From: Turnera subulata
Lineage: Eukaryota > Streptophyta > Magnoliopsida > Malpighiales > Passifloraceae
Length of the DNA: 64,000 nucleotides
NCBI GenBank assembly: GCA_028386065.3
Contig: JAKUCV010002034.1
Span: forward strand, 1 to 64,000
Direction: 5' to 3'
Shown here: in pieces, positions 21,228 through 33,529 of the stretch
How the letters are laid out: every line of letters begins with the position of its first letter
Position numbering within the stretch: the first letter of the stretch is position 1
The notes under the pieces: model-generated
Databases searched by the model: none
Seen by the model: only the letters and a program-made list of their open reading frames with translations
What the model was told of the DNA's origin: nothing
Program-made: the position numbers and the translations under genes

Positions 21228-21722
21228 CCCAAGATTTCTCACATCCCCTCCATACTTATTTAATCGACAAAAGAATCAGCGAAAGCAAAGGAGCAGTCTA
21301 GAAATCTCTCATTTTCTTACTTCATGACCAAGCAGCAAGGTATGCGGTAGAGCGAGTAATCACAATTTTTCCCTTCCCTCTCCCTGATTTGTAGAACTCT
21401 TGTAGTCTTTTTATGACTTTTTCTCCTCTTTATCTTGCAGTATGATGAAATTGGCAATCAAAAGTCGGAAATTCTTAATGTTGGAAATCGAACTGGCAAT
21501 TAAGGTAATGTTAACGATGATAACTGCTTTTCTTTTGTGTGTTCTGTAAACTGTTGTTGTACGTACTTTGCTAGCTTCTGCCCGTTTCCTACCAATTCAT
21601 AATGCTTCATATTGGGGGGCCATCATTTTTTTTGCAGGAAGCTATGCGTGAAGATGGATGTCAAAGTATCTCCTTACTCCAAACCAATTCATGATGCTTC
21701 ATAATGGGGTGCCATCATTTTT

Positions 21723-22120
21723 TTGCCGTCCACGTTACAGCAACTAACGGTTGTAAGTTGCGACAAGTTCATGCATTGGGGTTTGCATAAACTCCCTTCC
21801 CTTTCAACCTTGTGGTTACGAGATAATCAAGTTATGGAATCCTTCCCCGACAAGATATTGTTGCCTTCCAGTCTTACCGAAATTACAATCTCCAAGCTTG
21901 GGAATATAAAATCATTGGATTACAAGGGGCTTCAACACCTTACTTGTCTTCAAACATTGGAAATCTGGGATTGCCCCAAGCTTGAAAGAATACCAGATGG
22001 TGGATTGCCTCTTCCTTTCCCGTTTATCAATTGATGACTGTCCTCTGCTGTCGAGAAGGTGTCGGAGAGAGGAAGGGGAAGATTGGCCAAAGATTTCTCA
22101 CATCCCCACCATATTTATTA
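21723..22120 (+). pseudogene. CNL LRR-tail fragment
   Basis: Duplicates the last LRRs and C-terminus of the CNL family (GLHKLPSLSTLWLRDN, MESFPDKILLPSS, NIKSLDYKGLQHLTCLQTL). It follows a complete 3' region of CNL-1 and is itself followed by another copy of that 3' region, so it is the remnant of a deleted gene copy or unequal exchange. The frame shifts near 22005 before the CPLLS.RC ending. It cannot make a receptor. Confidence 0.8.
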
Positions 22121-23814
22121 AAGACAACAGAATCAGCAGTCTAAAAAATCTCTCATTTTCTTACTTCACCAAGCAGCGAGGTATGCGGTATAGCAATCAC
22201 AAATTTTTCCCTTTCCTCTCCTTAATTTGTAAAACTCTTTCCTATATTTTTGACTTTTTCTCAAATCATTTATCTTGCAGTATATAAAACTGGCAATCAA
22301 AAGTTGCTCGGACTGTTGATTGGTTTGCCAATGAGCCGATATTCTTATTGTTGGAAATAAAACTGGCAATTATGGTAATGTCAAGGATGGAACTTCTGCT
22401 AATAAGATTAAGGAGGGTGTTGCAATTGCTTTTCTTTTTGTGTGTGTTCTGTAAACTGTTGTTGTACGTACTTAGCTTGCTTCTGCCCGTTTCCTACCAA
22501 TTCATAATAGGGGGCCATCATGTCTTGTGAAGTGACTCCAAGCGGCAGCCGCGAAGCAGAGTCAGGACAATGGAGGAGGAGGAGGAGGAGGAAAGGTGCG
22601 GTGTGGTGCCGTGTTGCTGTGGCATAGAGCTGGAAATGGGAGTGAGGAGGTATTGGAATTACCAAAACCAAATCCATTCTGAATTATATTATATTGATAG
22701 ATGAATTGCATTAGCCTGTAACTGGAAATTATTGGGCATGCCATAGAGGAAGAAGAGGAAGGGATTTTGCCAAATGGATGGTTCACCAACTAGAGCTGTG
22801 ATAGTTGTAAGGTGTAGAACTTATATGTTGCTCACTCACCCCAAGTTGGCGGTTCAATTTTCTTGCAGTCATCCAACCCTCAAGAACTAGAGTTGGAAGA
22901 ACTTGTAGTAGTAGAAGAAAAAGGGAGTTTTTCGTCCTCATTTCAAGAACTTGCCCGAAGCTTGCAAGAACTTTGGATTGGACAATCTGGAGAAGAGGGG
23001 TTGCCCTGCTTTCCTTCCTGTGTTTTCTTTTTGGTACTCCAAATTGTGACCTTCTTTTGTAAAGCAATAATATATTTTTGATAACCATTTGTCCATTTCA
23101 GTTACATTATATTATCTCCAAGCAGCATTTAAGACTGCAAAGTCATTAATTATTTATTTTTTTTATCAATGTTTCTTTCAGCATAGATAAACAAGTGGTC
23201 TGCAAGGAAATCTTCTTCCATGTTGTTATACATTTTGTTTTGATAATTAGCTCTAATGAAAATAATACCATGAACATATGATTTCCATCTTCCGGATTTT
23301 TTTTCTCTCTCTAATATGCAGGAATTAAGCACAGCGGGGCAAGTGCAATTTATAAGAGGAAAAGCTTCTTGGTCATGTGGGCAACATAAATTAGAAACAG
23401 TACCACTCGCCTGCGAGCATACGATTTCAAGGTATTGGTTTGGCTTACAGATTATCTTGTGATTTTCTTGACATTTAAATATCGGTTCTGCTAGCAGATA
23501 TCTCTTATTGACGTGGAATATGCAAATGGTTTTCTTGTGATTTTCCCCTTTGTTTTTGGCTTTTGCTTGATTCTGCAAAGCATATTCATAGCATCCGGGC
23601 CATTAATGTTTCCGGCTCACTGTTGTGCTGTGGTCATTGTCCGAGATGAACGTCGGTTTTGATGATTTTAGTTTGATTTTGATTCTGCAGGGAATGATAA
23701 GAGTTTGATGCTGCAGGAAGTATCCTGCATGAGGATTCCAGCACTGACATGAACAGCACCATAAGCAAAGAACTCTCCACACACAGGCGCATTTTCACCA
23801 TCTTTGGCCCCTTC

Positions 23815-24294
23815 TGTTAGGTAGCCAACCTTTGTTGAAAAACAAAGGTTAGGCAACTTAATTGTTTATTTTTCAACAAAGTATATCATTTCTTCAACAA
23901 ATTATAACTAGAAAGTTTTGCATTTTGGTCCCTGCAATTTTGAGTTTCTGCAATTTGGTTTCTGGCGAAATGCTATAAATAGGGTGCTCATCTCCTCTTC
24001 AAGGCATCCCAACATTCACAACAATTGTGAATAAGAGAGTGCAAGAGAGAGTGTGTGTAGGGAAGGAAAATTGAGAAGAAAAATTTTCTTCCTAAAATTA
24101 GGGAGTGACAAAATAGTGAGAAAAAATATCTTAGGGGTATTTTTGACAAACACTTAGGAAACACCTTGTGGGGTACTATTTTGGATAGAATTCTAGGTTT
24201 GTAATATCCCTAAAATTTAGGGAAGTGTCCTACTATTTTTATAGTGGAAGTTTTTCCGGTGGGATGCGTTTTTGAGGACTCTTTCCTGCAAACA
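23815..24294 (+). mobile_element. Probable solo LTR (copia-like), about 480 bp
   Basis: Starts TGTTAGGTAGCC and ends GCAAACA, with a promoter-like TATAAATAGGG at 23974 and an A/T-rich leader. A terminal hairpin AACCTTTGTT-GAAA-AACAAAGGTT occupies 23827-23850. The paralogous tails near 39530 and 60060 lack it. Flanks are CCTTC and ATTGT, so no target duplication remains and about 75 bp of the paralogous flank is missing, which suggests a deletion at one side. Confidence 0.5.
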
Positions 24295-25845
24295 ATTGTG
24301 GTGGTGGAGGAATGGTGATCAGTACGATTACCAAAAAAGCAAATTAACAATGTAGTGATGGTTTTGCCACATCTTTAGAGAAGCTAATCGGGTTGCTTTT
24401 TCAATTGTCTTTCAATCTGTCATATTTGTGTGTCAAAGTCATTAATTATTTTTTTTTATCCATTTTTCTTTCAATATTGATAATTACGTGGTAAAAAATA
24501 ATACCATGAACATTGCCAGAGCACCGTCCAATATCCAATCTGAACAATGGTGGTGGAGGAATATTGGTGATCACTAGCTACGATTATCAAGAAAACCAAA
24601 CTAACAATGCAGTGATGGTTTGACTTGTAATTATAATCCTCATTCATTCATTTTATTGCATTTTCTTTTTTTTTTAACCTCTTCGTTTCAACTGTCTTTG
24701 AATCTGTCATATTTGTCATGCCTAGGATTTGGATTTGTCACATCAAGTTGTAAAACAAACAAAAGCGTAAGACACAATCCTGTTATTATTTGAGGTATTA
24801 AGTCCAAGTGTTTGACAAAATGTCTACATGAGTTTCTTTTTGTGTATGAAAAAAACAAAATATGATAAGTTTAATAGCAAGAGGAGAAGAAATCTAGAGC
24901 ATATAGGACTGTCTTTTGTATTTGGTTAAGCAAAGTGGAGTCTTGGATTGGTTAGAAATCTAGATTTTTCAAGAGTCTTCGACAAAGTAGAGTTCTTTTT
25001 ATGACATCTTATCAACATGTTCATGTGGATGAACTGTGATCTTTTGTGAGAATGAATGAAAACACTTCTTCTCTGTAAATCGAGTATTCTGATTAATTGT
25101 TGATCCATTGTTCTCTTCCTGTGCTCTATTAATTGGTTAAAATCATGCAGAACCCTATTGTTCGTTGGCTCTTCTCTATTCTTCAGTTCCAAATATTAAT
25201 CTGACAGGGGGGAAAGAAGATCTCTTGCACTGCAAAAGTAGGGGAACAAAAGGCACATGACCTGCTTTACTTTCAACCATGGAAAGTAAGGGAATCATCA
25301 ATGTCTTAGACAAAAGGTTTTCTGGGAAGCATCAACTCTCCTCTTTTAAGCCAAGTTGCATTGCTTTTTCAAGGACAATTATTCCAAACCCTGGAGAATC
25401 TGATTGTATATGCCGCAGATTTTAAGGAAAAGTTGATATCCAAATCCTAATATTCCAATTTTTATATATATAATTTCTATATATATAAGAGAAAATTTTA
25501 TAACAATATTTTTAGACCACTAAATTATCCAGACATAACTCAAATATATGATTATAATTACAGATAAACTTTCCACACAATCTTCAGCATGTAGTATATT
25601 CTTGGCGTGTGTTGTTTCATCCATGTTTATTCTTGGATACAATTAAGCACTGATAAGGTTCTGAGCTGAGAATTCAAGTATACATATTATCCCTTACTTG
25701 TTGTTTCATTCATTCCTGGCGTGTGATGTTTGTAAACCAGAAAGATAATTCACTGTGCAAGATGCTTTTTTGCCTTTCTGTCCACTTTTCAGGCAATTTA
25801 CCCTTCAGCTTACCAAAGAATGCTCAGATGGGTTCCCCAACTGTA

Positions 25846-26078
25846 TATATAAACCCTCATACACAACCCCCAGTTGTGCCTGTTAAACACCAAACACAAC
25901 CCAGGAAAAAAATTTCCTTCATACACTAGCAGCAATCAAGCTAAAGCCTCATCCTTTGGTAAGAATTTACTTAAATTTCCAGTTATCATGCACTAGCAGA
26001 ATTCTATTATTTGTTTCCTTTTTTCTTGAACCTTTACTTCCCTAGTTCTTACACAGATGGTTTTCCTTCTTGAAACAG
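25846..26078 (+). promoter_or_regulatory. CNL-2 core promoter and 5'-UTR intron
   Basis: TATATAAA at 25846-25853 is followed by a leader and an intron predicted from GTAAGAAT at 25959 to AACAG at 26078; the ATG follows 4 bases later (AGTCATGG). The same arrangement precedes CNL-3, CNL-4 and CNL-5. Confidence 0.65.
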
Positions 26079-26082
26079 AGTC

Positions 26083-29014
26083 ATGGCCAGAGCTATGGTG
26101 GCAAGTGCTGCTCTGTCCGCCCTCTTTAATGTTTTGCTGGAAAGGCTGGCTTCTCGTGAGGTTGTGGACTTCTTCCAGGGTGGCCAACTCAGTCGTAGGC
26201 TGCTGCAGAACTTGGAAACAACCTTGAACACTGTCAGTGCAGTGTTTGATGATGCGGAGGAGAAGCAGATTACTTCACCTTTTGTGAAGAGATGGTTGGA
26301 TTATCTCAAAGATGTTGCCTATGATGCTGACGATTTCCTGGACGAGATTGCTTACAAGATGGAGTTCAAACAAGTACCTAAGTGCTGCTCTGATCAGGTG
26401 CAAAACTTACTCATCTCTTCTATTAATCCATGTAGAAATGGAGTNATTCCTTAACTCCCAACAAACTGCAGGTTAAGCTAGCGGAGGAAGTAAGAGGGAA
26501 GAAGATTTTGCTTGTTTTAGATGATGTTTGGAATGACAAACCTGATTGGTGGGAGTCCTTACTAGCGCCACTGAAGAACTCTGTTGTACAAGGGAGTAAA
26601 GTGGTTGTTACCACACGGGAGCAAAGTGTAGCATCCGTGATGTATACTGTTCCAAGTCACCAATTACAACTACTGAATGAAGATGAATGTTGGTTGTTGT
26701 TTGAAAAGCATGCCTTTGATGATTGCAGTCCCAACTCATATCCGAACCTGGTAGAGATTGGAAGAAGAATATCCAGAAGGTGTAAAGGCCTACCATGGGA
26801 GGTTTACTCCGTTCTGAAAGGAATGCTGAAAAGTGGGAGAAGATATTGAGGAGCAATATATGGGATTTGCAGAATGACAACATTATTCCAGCTCTTAGAC
26901 TGAGCTACCATTATCTTCCACCGCATCTCAAGCAATGCTTTGCTTATTGTGCTCTATTCCCTAAGGATTATAAATTTAGAAAGGAATACTTGATCCTTTT
27001 GTGGATGGCAGAAGGATTTATAATCCAACAATCTAGTCAAGGTAGTGACATGGAAGAGATTGGTGAGGAATACTTGGAAGATCTTGCATCAAGGTCGTTC
27101 TTTCAAAAATTTGGAGGATCTGAAGATCCTGATTGCTTTGTAATGCATGACCTCATCCATGACTTGGCAAGATCTATATCAAGAGAGTTTTGCTTTAATG
27201 GCGAAGATGTCAATTTAGGTGGACTTACAGGAAGGACTCGCCATTTGTATCTTACAGGGAATGGAGGTGCAACTTTTGCAGATGTGAAAGTAGAGGTGTT
27301 GCGTTCCTTGATATGTTCGGAGGAAGGTGTACATGAAGATGCGTTGAGGCATCTTGAAAACAATGTTTCAAGTCTGCGGCGGTTGAGAGTGCTGGATCTA
27401 AGGGGTTCTTTTGGTGGCATATCAAATTTGGTTGCAACTTCCAAACATTTGAGGCTGATGGGACTTAGAGGCAACTCTTTGAAAAAGCTACCAAAAAATG
27501 TGACTACTCTTTGCAAGTTGCAGACATTGGTGGTGGAAAATTGTTGGGGACTTACTAGATTATCTAATTCAATAGGCAATTTGAAGCATCTGAGACATTT
27601 GAGCCTTAAGAAAACGTCATTGAGACAGTTGCCGGATTCAATAGGAAAGTTGAAGGATTTGAGGCATCTAGATCTTGCAGGTACTAAAATTAAACGGCTT
27701 CCTGGATCTATATGTGGTCTGTACTATTTGCAGACTTTAAACTTAGGGTGGTGCAGTAAGCTTGTGGAGCTTCCAGACAAGATGATGGATTTAATCAACT
27801 TGTGTCATCTTGATATTGAGATGATTCCTCTTTTGGAATATATGCCAGTAGATATGGGTAAATTGATCAAGCTCCAAACACTAACAGCATTCTTTGTGGG
27901 GGAAGGGCGAGGGTCTAACATTCGGGAGTTAGGGGAGCTCCGAAATTTGCAAGGAAGGTTAGATCTCATAAAACTCGAGAATGTTGTGGATGAACAAGAT
28001 GCCTTGGGAGCTAATTTAAAAGAGAAGAAGGGACTGACGGAATTGGACTTTCGTTGGGAGGAGGGAAATGATGCTAACTCTGGTACCCTTGACAGAAGCG
28101 TACTCCAGCACTTGCAGCCTCACGTGGATGTGAGAGATATTAGGATTGTGGGATATAGGGGTACAAGTTTCCCAGATTGGGTTGGAGACTCTTCTTATTC
28201 CAACATCGTGAGATTGAGACTCGCGTGGTGTGGAAACTGCACCCGTTTGCCACCACTTGGGCAGTTGCCATCTCTACAAGAACTCCGGATAGAATGGTTG
28301 GAGTCTGTAGTGTCGGTGGGGTCCAATTTTTTCTATGGGACTCGCAGCAATTCTATCCAACCATTTAGATCCCTCAAAAAATTGGGATTTTCAGAAATGC
28401 CACAATGGAAGGAATGGATTTGTGGTGATGATGACGATGATGCAGATGATAGCAACAGAATAACCTTCCCTCTTCTAAAGACTCTATCTATTGAAAATTG
28501 TCCGAAACTGAGGGAGATCAATTTTCACATTTCGCTCCCATCCCTTCACTCACTGTCTCTAATTCATTGTTCAGAATTGGAATCGGTGGGTTTTATAGAA
28601 GAAGATGGGAGTTTGCCCTGTACGGTACAAGAACTTGAGATTGATGTTGCCGAGGTCATGCGTTGGGGTTTGCATAAACTCCCTTCCCTTTCAACCTTGA
28701 AATTAGGAGATGATCAAGATATGGAATCCTTCCCCGCCAACATACTGTTGCCTTCCAGTCTTATCAGCATTCGCATCTCCAGTCTTGGGAATATAAAATC
28801 ATTGGATTACGAGGGGCTTCAACAGCTTACTTGTCTTCAAATATTGGAAATCTGGGATTGCCCCAAGCTTGAAAGAATACCAGAAGAAGGATTGCCCTCT
28901 TCCCTTTCCCGTTTATCAATTCGTTGGTGTCCTCTGCTGGAGAAAAGGTGTGACAGAGAGGGAGGGGAAGATTGGCCCAAGATTTCTCACATCCCTGAAA
29001 TACTTATTTTTTGA
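26083..29014 (+). pseudogene. CNL-2: CC-NB-ARC-LRR resistance gene, gapped and frameshifted
   Basis: The CC domain is open from ATG 26083 (ASAALSALFNVLLERLASRE, DDAEEKQIT, VAYDADDFLDEI). At 26445 a single N joins bases that in CNL-3 are about 419 bp apart, so the P-loop region is absent from the assembly. Kinase-2 LVLDDVW (26508-26532) and KVVVTTREQS follow. A 16-bp deletion at about 26797 removes the LPLAAK part of the GLPL motif and shifts the frame; the frame from 26795 is then open through FAYCALFPKDY, MHDLIHDLA (about 27141) and roughly fifteen LRRs to the normal C-terminus ([20 protein letters not shown]). With that deletion it could not make a working nucleotide-binding switch. The N marks uncertain assembly. 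Confidence 0.88.
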
Positions 29015-30057
29015 AGCCCTCCATAGTTATTTAAAGACCAAAAAAAAATCCGCTAAAGCAAGGTATGCGGTAGAGCAAGCATAAATTTTCCCTTCCCTCT
29101 TCTTAATTTGTAAAACTCTTTGTGTTTTTATGACCCTTTCTCATACTTCATCTTGCAGTATAATAAAACTGGCAATCAAAAGTTTCTGGGAATGTAGATT
29201 GGTTTGCCAACTCCAATTGTCTATGAGCCGGAGATTCTTAATGCTGGAAATAAAACTGGCAATCAATTAAGGTAACGTTAATGATGGAACTGGTACTATA
29301 AGATTGAGGAGGCTGTTGCAATTGCTTCTCTTTTGTCTGTTCTGTAAACTGTAAACTGGTGTTGTACCGTTGTACGTACTTAGCTAGCTTCTGCCTGTTT
29401 CCTACCAATTCATGATGCTTCATAATGGGGGGCCATCATTTTCTTGCAGCAAGCTATGTATGGAGATGGATGTCGAAGTATCTCCTCACTCCAAGCGGTG
29501 GCAAAGCAGAGACATGACAATGGAGGAGGAGGAGGAAAGTTGCGGTCTGCTGCGGTGTTGCTGTGGCAGTGAGTTGGAACTGGGAGTGTGGAGGTATTGA
29601 AATTACCAAAACCAAATCCAATCTGAATTATATATATAACAGGTACCTTCCTCTGTTTTCTTTTTTTTTGGGTACGACATGTTTCTGATCTCCAATTGTG
29701 ACGTTCTGTTGTAAAGCAATAATACATTTTTAATCACCATAACCAGGATTTTAGACTGTCAAAGTCATTCATAATTTCTTATTTTATTGATTTTCTTTCA
29801 ATATTGATAATTATGTGGTCTACAAGGACATCTTCATCCATGTTGGTATACATTCTTGTTTTGACAATTAGCTCTAAAAAAAAAAAAAAATACCATGAAC
29901 ATATGATTTCAAGGAAGCTGAGGCCAACGAATAGCACAATAGGAATGCTTGCATCAACACACAACACGTCCAACAATTTCTAGCAAGCTGAGGCCAACGA
30001 ACGTTGCTAATGAAAGATAGAGATGACGAATCAAACTTATCTGGAAGTCAGTGGCAG
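29015..30057 (+). other. CNL-2 3' UTR with predicted introns
   Basis: After the stop, AAG|GTATGCGG at 29063 pairs with TTGCAG ending at 29158 (96 nt), and AAG|GTAACGTT at 29272 pairs with TTCTTGCAG ending at 29449 (178 nt). The same donor and acceptor signals, and the exon between them (ATAATAAAACTGGCAATCAA), recur after CNL-1, CNL-3, CNL-4 and CNL-5. This suggests a spliced 3' UTR. Beyond 29650 is further tail sequence shared by the copies. Confidence 0.6.
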
Positions 30058-30898
30058 TCATGGCCTGAGACCACTAGCAGCGAGTTCATCAGATAATCGC
30101 TTCGCCCAATTCAGATATTGCATAATAGGCTCGTCCAGGAGTTGGGTGATTTGCTGCAAGGCAGAGTGAATTGCCATGCGCCGAGCCTGATTGGACGAGG
30201 CGAGAGAGGACTCCAAAGCATCCCAGGCTTCTTTGGAGGTGCACTTGCCCACGACTGTTGGGAAAACTTCAACAGCCAGAGATGAATTGATACTGCTCAA
30301 AATGGCCTGATCTTGTTGAATCCACATACCATAATTAGGATTTGGTTGAATTGCACCTGTATCATCAATAACAGTAGGAGCTGGACATGGAAAAGTGCCA
30401 TTGACATAACCGAGCACTCCTTGACCCGCCAAATACGGTTAAATCTGCTCACGCCAGAAAACATAGTTATTGTGTGTTAGCTTAATAGAGATAGCATGGT
30501 GGGAGTTGGTCAACGATTGCACAGAGGCAGGCTGTGGTGCAGCAGCAACCATGACTGAACCAGAATTATCATTAGAACCAGAGGATTTGGTCGGGTCAGT
30601 GGCCATGAGATCGACAAAGCAGAGAAAAGAAAAGGAATTATAAGCGGTTAAGCAGTAGGCTCCGCTACCATATAGAATCACAACACTACGAGTATGATAT
30701 TGCTGTGAATTGGCCGTATAATTCCTGGCCTGAATGTACTATTAAATACTCATCAGTTACAATACGTGATACACACGTTTTGGAAGTATACAAGGAATAG
30801 GATACTAGGTACAACTGGAAGATAACTATTCTAAGTATTAGGGATAGAGATAAGATAGCTACACTAGCTGGATGGATCAGCTCTATCTTATACTAACA
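30058..30898 (-). mobile_element. Ty1/copia fragment: 5' LTR, primer-binding site and broken gag
   Basis: On the minus strand an LTR starts TGTTAGTATAAG at 30898 and runs to about 30671. It is followed by TGGTAGCGGAGCC (30658-30670), close to the initiator-tRNA-Met binding site TGGTATCAGAGC. The gag start follows: MATDPTKSSG (ATG near 30605), then ISIKLTHNNYVFWREQI, a TAA stop at about 30433-30435, and in the same frame GQGVLGYVNGTFPCP through a Retrotran_gag-type region (TSKEAWDALES, NQARRMAIHSALQQI, YLNWAKRLSDELAASG) to 30058. Everything downstream is missing. It inserted in the repeated spacer type. Confidence 0.75.
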
Positions 30899-31199
30899 CG
30901 ACCCGGGTTGCACACCGGTTATGGTGGGTGAGTGAGTGTCACGGTTTTTTATGTGTAAAAGAGACCTGCCAAATTCACGTTTTCTTTTGTTTTTTTCTTA
31001 TTCTTCCAGGTCAATCGATTTTTTCCAGGTCGATTACGTCCAATAGAAGGTGAAAACCCCAGACAAGGTCCGGTTTATGGTCCAACTAGTCGAACTGACC
31101 AAGTTGGTCCGATTTTGATAACTATCATTGATTGTATATGATGATTTGATTGGGTTTTGAATCCCACAAACCATCTAAAGATGCAGTGAAGCCTGTGGT

Positions 31200-31370
31200 T
31201 TGACACATCGTATTCAATAACATTGAGAAGATGAAGGTCCGAAAAGAGTGAGATTCAAACCCTGGTAAACAAAAGTCTACATAGCAGTTCCAATAATAGG
31301 CCTTCAACCACTAGGCCGTCTCTCCTACAAAAAAATTATGGGCCAGAAACCGAGTGAATTGCGAGTCATT
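31200..31370 (-). mobile_element. tRNA-derived SINE-like insert
   Basis: Relative to the spacers near 16690 and 46030, which read AAGCC..TG(T/G)GG directly into TAC(T/A)CATACGGATC, about 170 bp are inserted here. On the minus strand it has an A-box-like GGCCTAGTGGTTGAAGG and a B-box-like GGGTTTGAATCTC about 45 bp later. No clear target duplication is seen. Confidence 0.55.
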
Positions 31371-31913
31371 TCGGTACTCATACGGATCAAAAAGAAAAAA
31401 AAAGATGAGCAAGAAAACAAATTCTAATCAAGGTTTGCCGATGGATGATCTTTCCAGTTACAACTAGCTTTTGATTCTCAAAATTTGGCCTTGCCATTGC
31501 GACAAAGTGAGTTGTGATCACGGGCGTAGAAACACAAGCTTTCATGTATTAGCGATTTATTGCTTGACAAAAATATGGGTTTCTTTGTCAGCAGGGTTTG
31601 ACAATAATATTTTTTTTAAGTAAAATAAAGTTTAAATTGAGGAGTGGTTGTCCAGTGTTAGAGAGAGTAATAAGTATCAAAATTAGTGTTGGACTTAAGG
31701 GTTGGGCCTAACTATCAACTTTAGCTTTTAATTAGATAGTCATTTCATATGACAATGGAGCCATAATGACTTGCATGTTCGACTGCGGCGCCTACATATA
31801 TGCATATGGACCTGATGGCTATGTAATTTGATCCTTGCACTCCCTGTTGCAATGTCTCCCTCATTGGGTCTTCGTCAATGTCCACAATGCAAAACTAATG
31901 CACCACTCTCAAC

Positions 31914-32138
31914 CAGAGGCGGGTGGCCCCTTGAGTTTTTTCATAGAGGGCCCTGAAAAATTCTTATATAAATCTTATCGTGATATACTCTAACTCTTTA
32001 AATTTTTAATTTTTCATATAAATCCTATCTTAATATATATTTGGACCTCTCTAAATTTTATTTTTTTCATATAAACTTTTATTATTACACGCAAAATATT
32101 ATTGCCCCCTCTAAAAATTATGCCTAGTTTCGCCACTG
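31914..32138. mobile_element. hAT-type MITE, 225 bp, with 8-bp target duplication
   Basis: CTCTCAAC flanks it at 31906-31913 and 32139-32146. It starts CAGAGGCGGG and ends TTTCGCCACTG, giving hAT-like inverted ends related to those of the element at 5187. The interior is A/T-rich and non-coding. A paralogous, older-looking copy is at 17237-17454. Confidence 0.8.
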
Positions 32139-33155
32139 CTCTCAACTACCTCATCAACCTTTTTTTTCATTCTTGCATCATGGTCAATGTCCTCCTCATT
32201 CCTCATTGGGTCTTTGCACCCCTTGTTCCTCTTTGTAATTTGATCCTTCAAGATTTTTTGTATTTTGCCTACTTATTAACGACAAGGAAGAAAACCATGC
32301 AAAATCAAATATCTCCGTTAGCCATTCAATTTCCTAACACTGAGATTACATATTCACTTTGTATGTAGTATAGTCTAATTTTCTAGCACTTTTACGTTTT
32401 GTATACGTTTTGGATTTGTGTCCAACTATTTTCTATAACCAATTATTTCCTAATTTATTTGATTGATTTAATCTTATAAGAAAAATACATGACCTATAAA
32501 TTAGTTCACAACCTGTGTTGAAATGAATATTTCATCATCCTCTCCCTATCCTCTCCTTATATGTGGTAACAGTGCCATCTAAATTTGTTTAATCTCAAGC
32601 TGTCATGGAAAATATGGAATGAGAAAAAAAAAAAAAAAAGGCATATGCAGGGTTTTGCCAAGAAAGAACCATACATGGTGAACACTTTCCAGTCAAAGAC
32701 CGCAATGCAAAACCAAATATCTTTTCCATTGCCATACAATTTCCTAGCAATGAGATTACATTTTCACTTGGTTCATAACATAATCTGTCTCCACTTGTTT
32801 CTAATTCTTAAGTCAATGTCAAGTAAACAAAGAATCATGACAAATATGACTATGTTTACGAGTATGCATTTGGTGGATAAGTCCACCAAAAATAGCAGTT
32901 AATTCCGCGCGGGTCGAGCTACTGGATCCGCCCCTGGTTGAGAGCGGGTTTTTGTGTTTTCCTTGATCAAACGGTTGCGTGTTCGCACGCCTACATGTAT
33001 GCATATGGACCCAAAGCACTAATGGCTATGTAATTTTGGTCTTTGCACCCTTGTCGCTCTAGGTAATTTGATCCTTGAGGATTGTTGTATTTTCCTGATA
33101 GGTTTCACACAACTCAAGGTAGAACCAAGAGACCCGACCACCCAAACATCCCATT

Positions 33156-33529
33156 CTGTGTTATCAGAACCAGGCCTGTCTGGTCGGTTCAACCGATTGG
33201 ATTGTGATTCGGGCGCTATACTGAGTTTTTAGGGTATTTGGACCGGACAAACTGTTGACCTAGAAAAATTGGATGACCCGGCAGGTTTTCATTGACCCAG
33301 TTGAAACAGTAACCCGGCCGGGTCATTTTAAATCATAATTATGCTAGTTTCTTTTTTTCCTATTTTTACAAGAAAATAGTATTTTTTTAATGCAAATTTT
33401 GTATTTTTAGACTTTGTACTTAACTTTATAATTATAAATAAATATGAATATACATATATTATTATTTACCAGTGAACTATGGTTCGGGACCTTTTCTAGA
33501 TCACTATCCGGTTTGGTTCTGATAACGAT
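33156..33529. mobile_element. MITE, 374 bp, with 12-bp inverted ends
   Basis: GTTATCAGAACC (from 33160) and GGTTCTGATAAC (to about 33526) are perfect inverted repeats near the ends. The flanks CATCCCATT and GATCCCAAT look like a diverged 9-bp target duplication, which would fit a Mutator-like element. The paralogous spacer at about 50803-50820 reads through CATCCCATTATTCACTCCC without it. Confidence 0.65.

Larger units (their letters stand above)
21228..25845. other. CNL-1 3' region, duplicated tails and CNL-2 upstream spacer
   Basis: Contains two tandem copies of the CNL 3' tail (AAG|GTATGCGG ... TTGCAG, then AAG|GTAATGTT ... TTTTGCAG|GAAGC) at about 21290-21660 and 22180-22700, the LRR fragment 21723-22120, further tail sequence to 23815, a solo LTR at 23815-24294, and unassigned sequence to the CNL-2 TATA box. 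Short ORFs here run through predicted UTR exons and have no recognised content. Confidence 0.6.

Noticed and set aside
22562..23088. Short ORFs in CNL 3' tails as small genes
   Set aside because: They recur with changing frames in every tail copy and fall in predicted UTR exons and introns.
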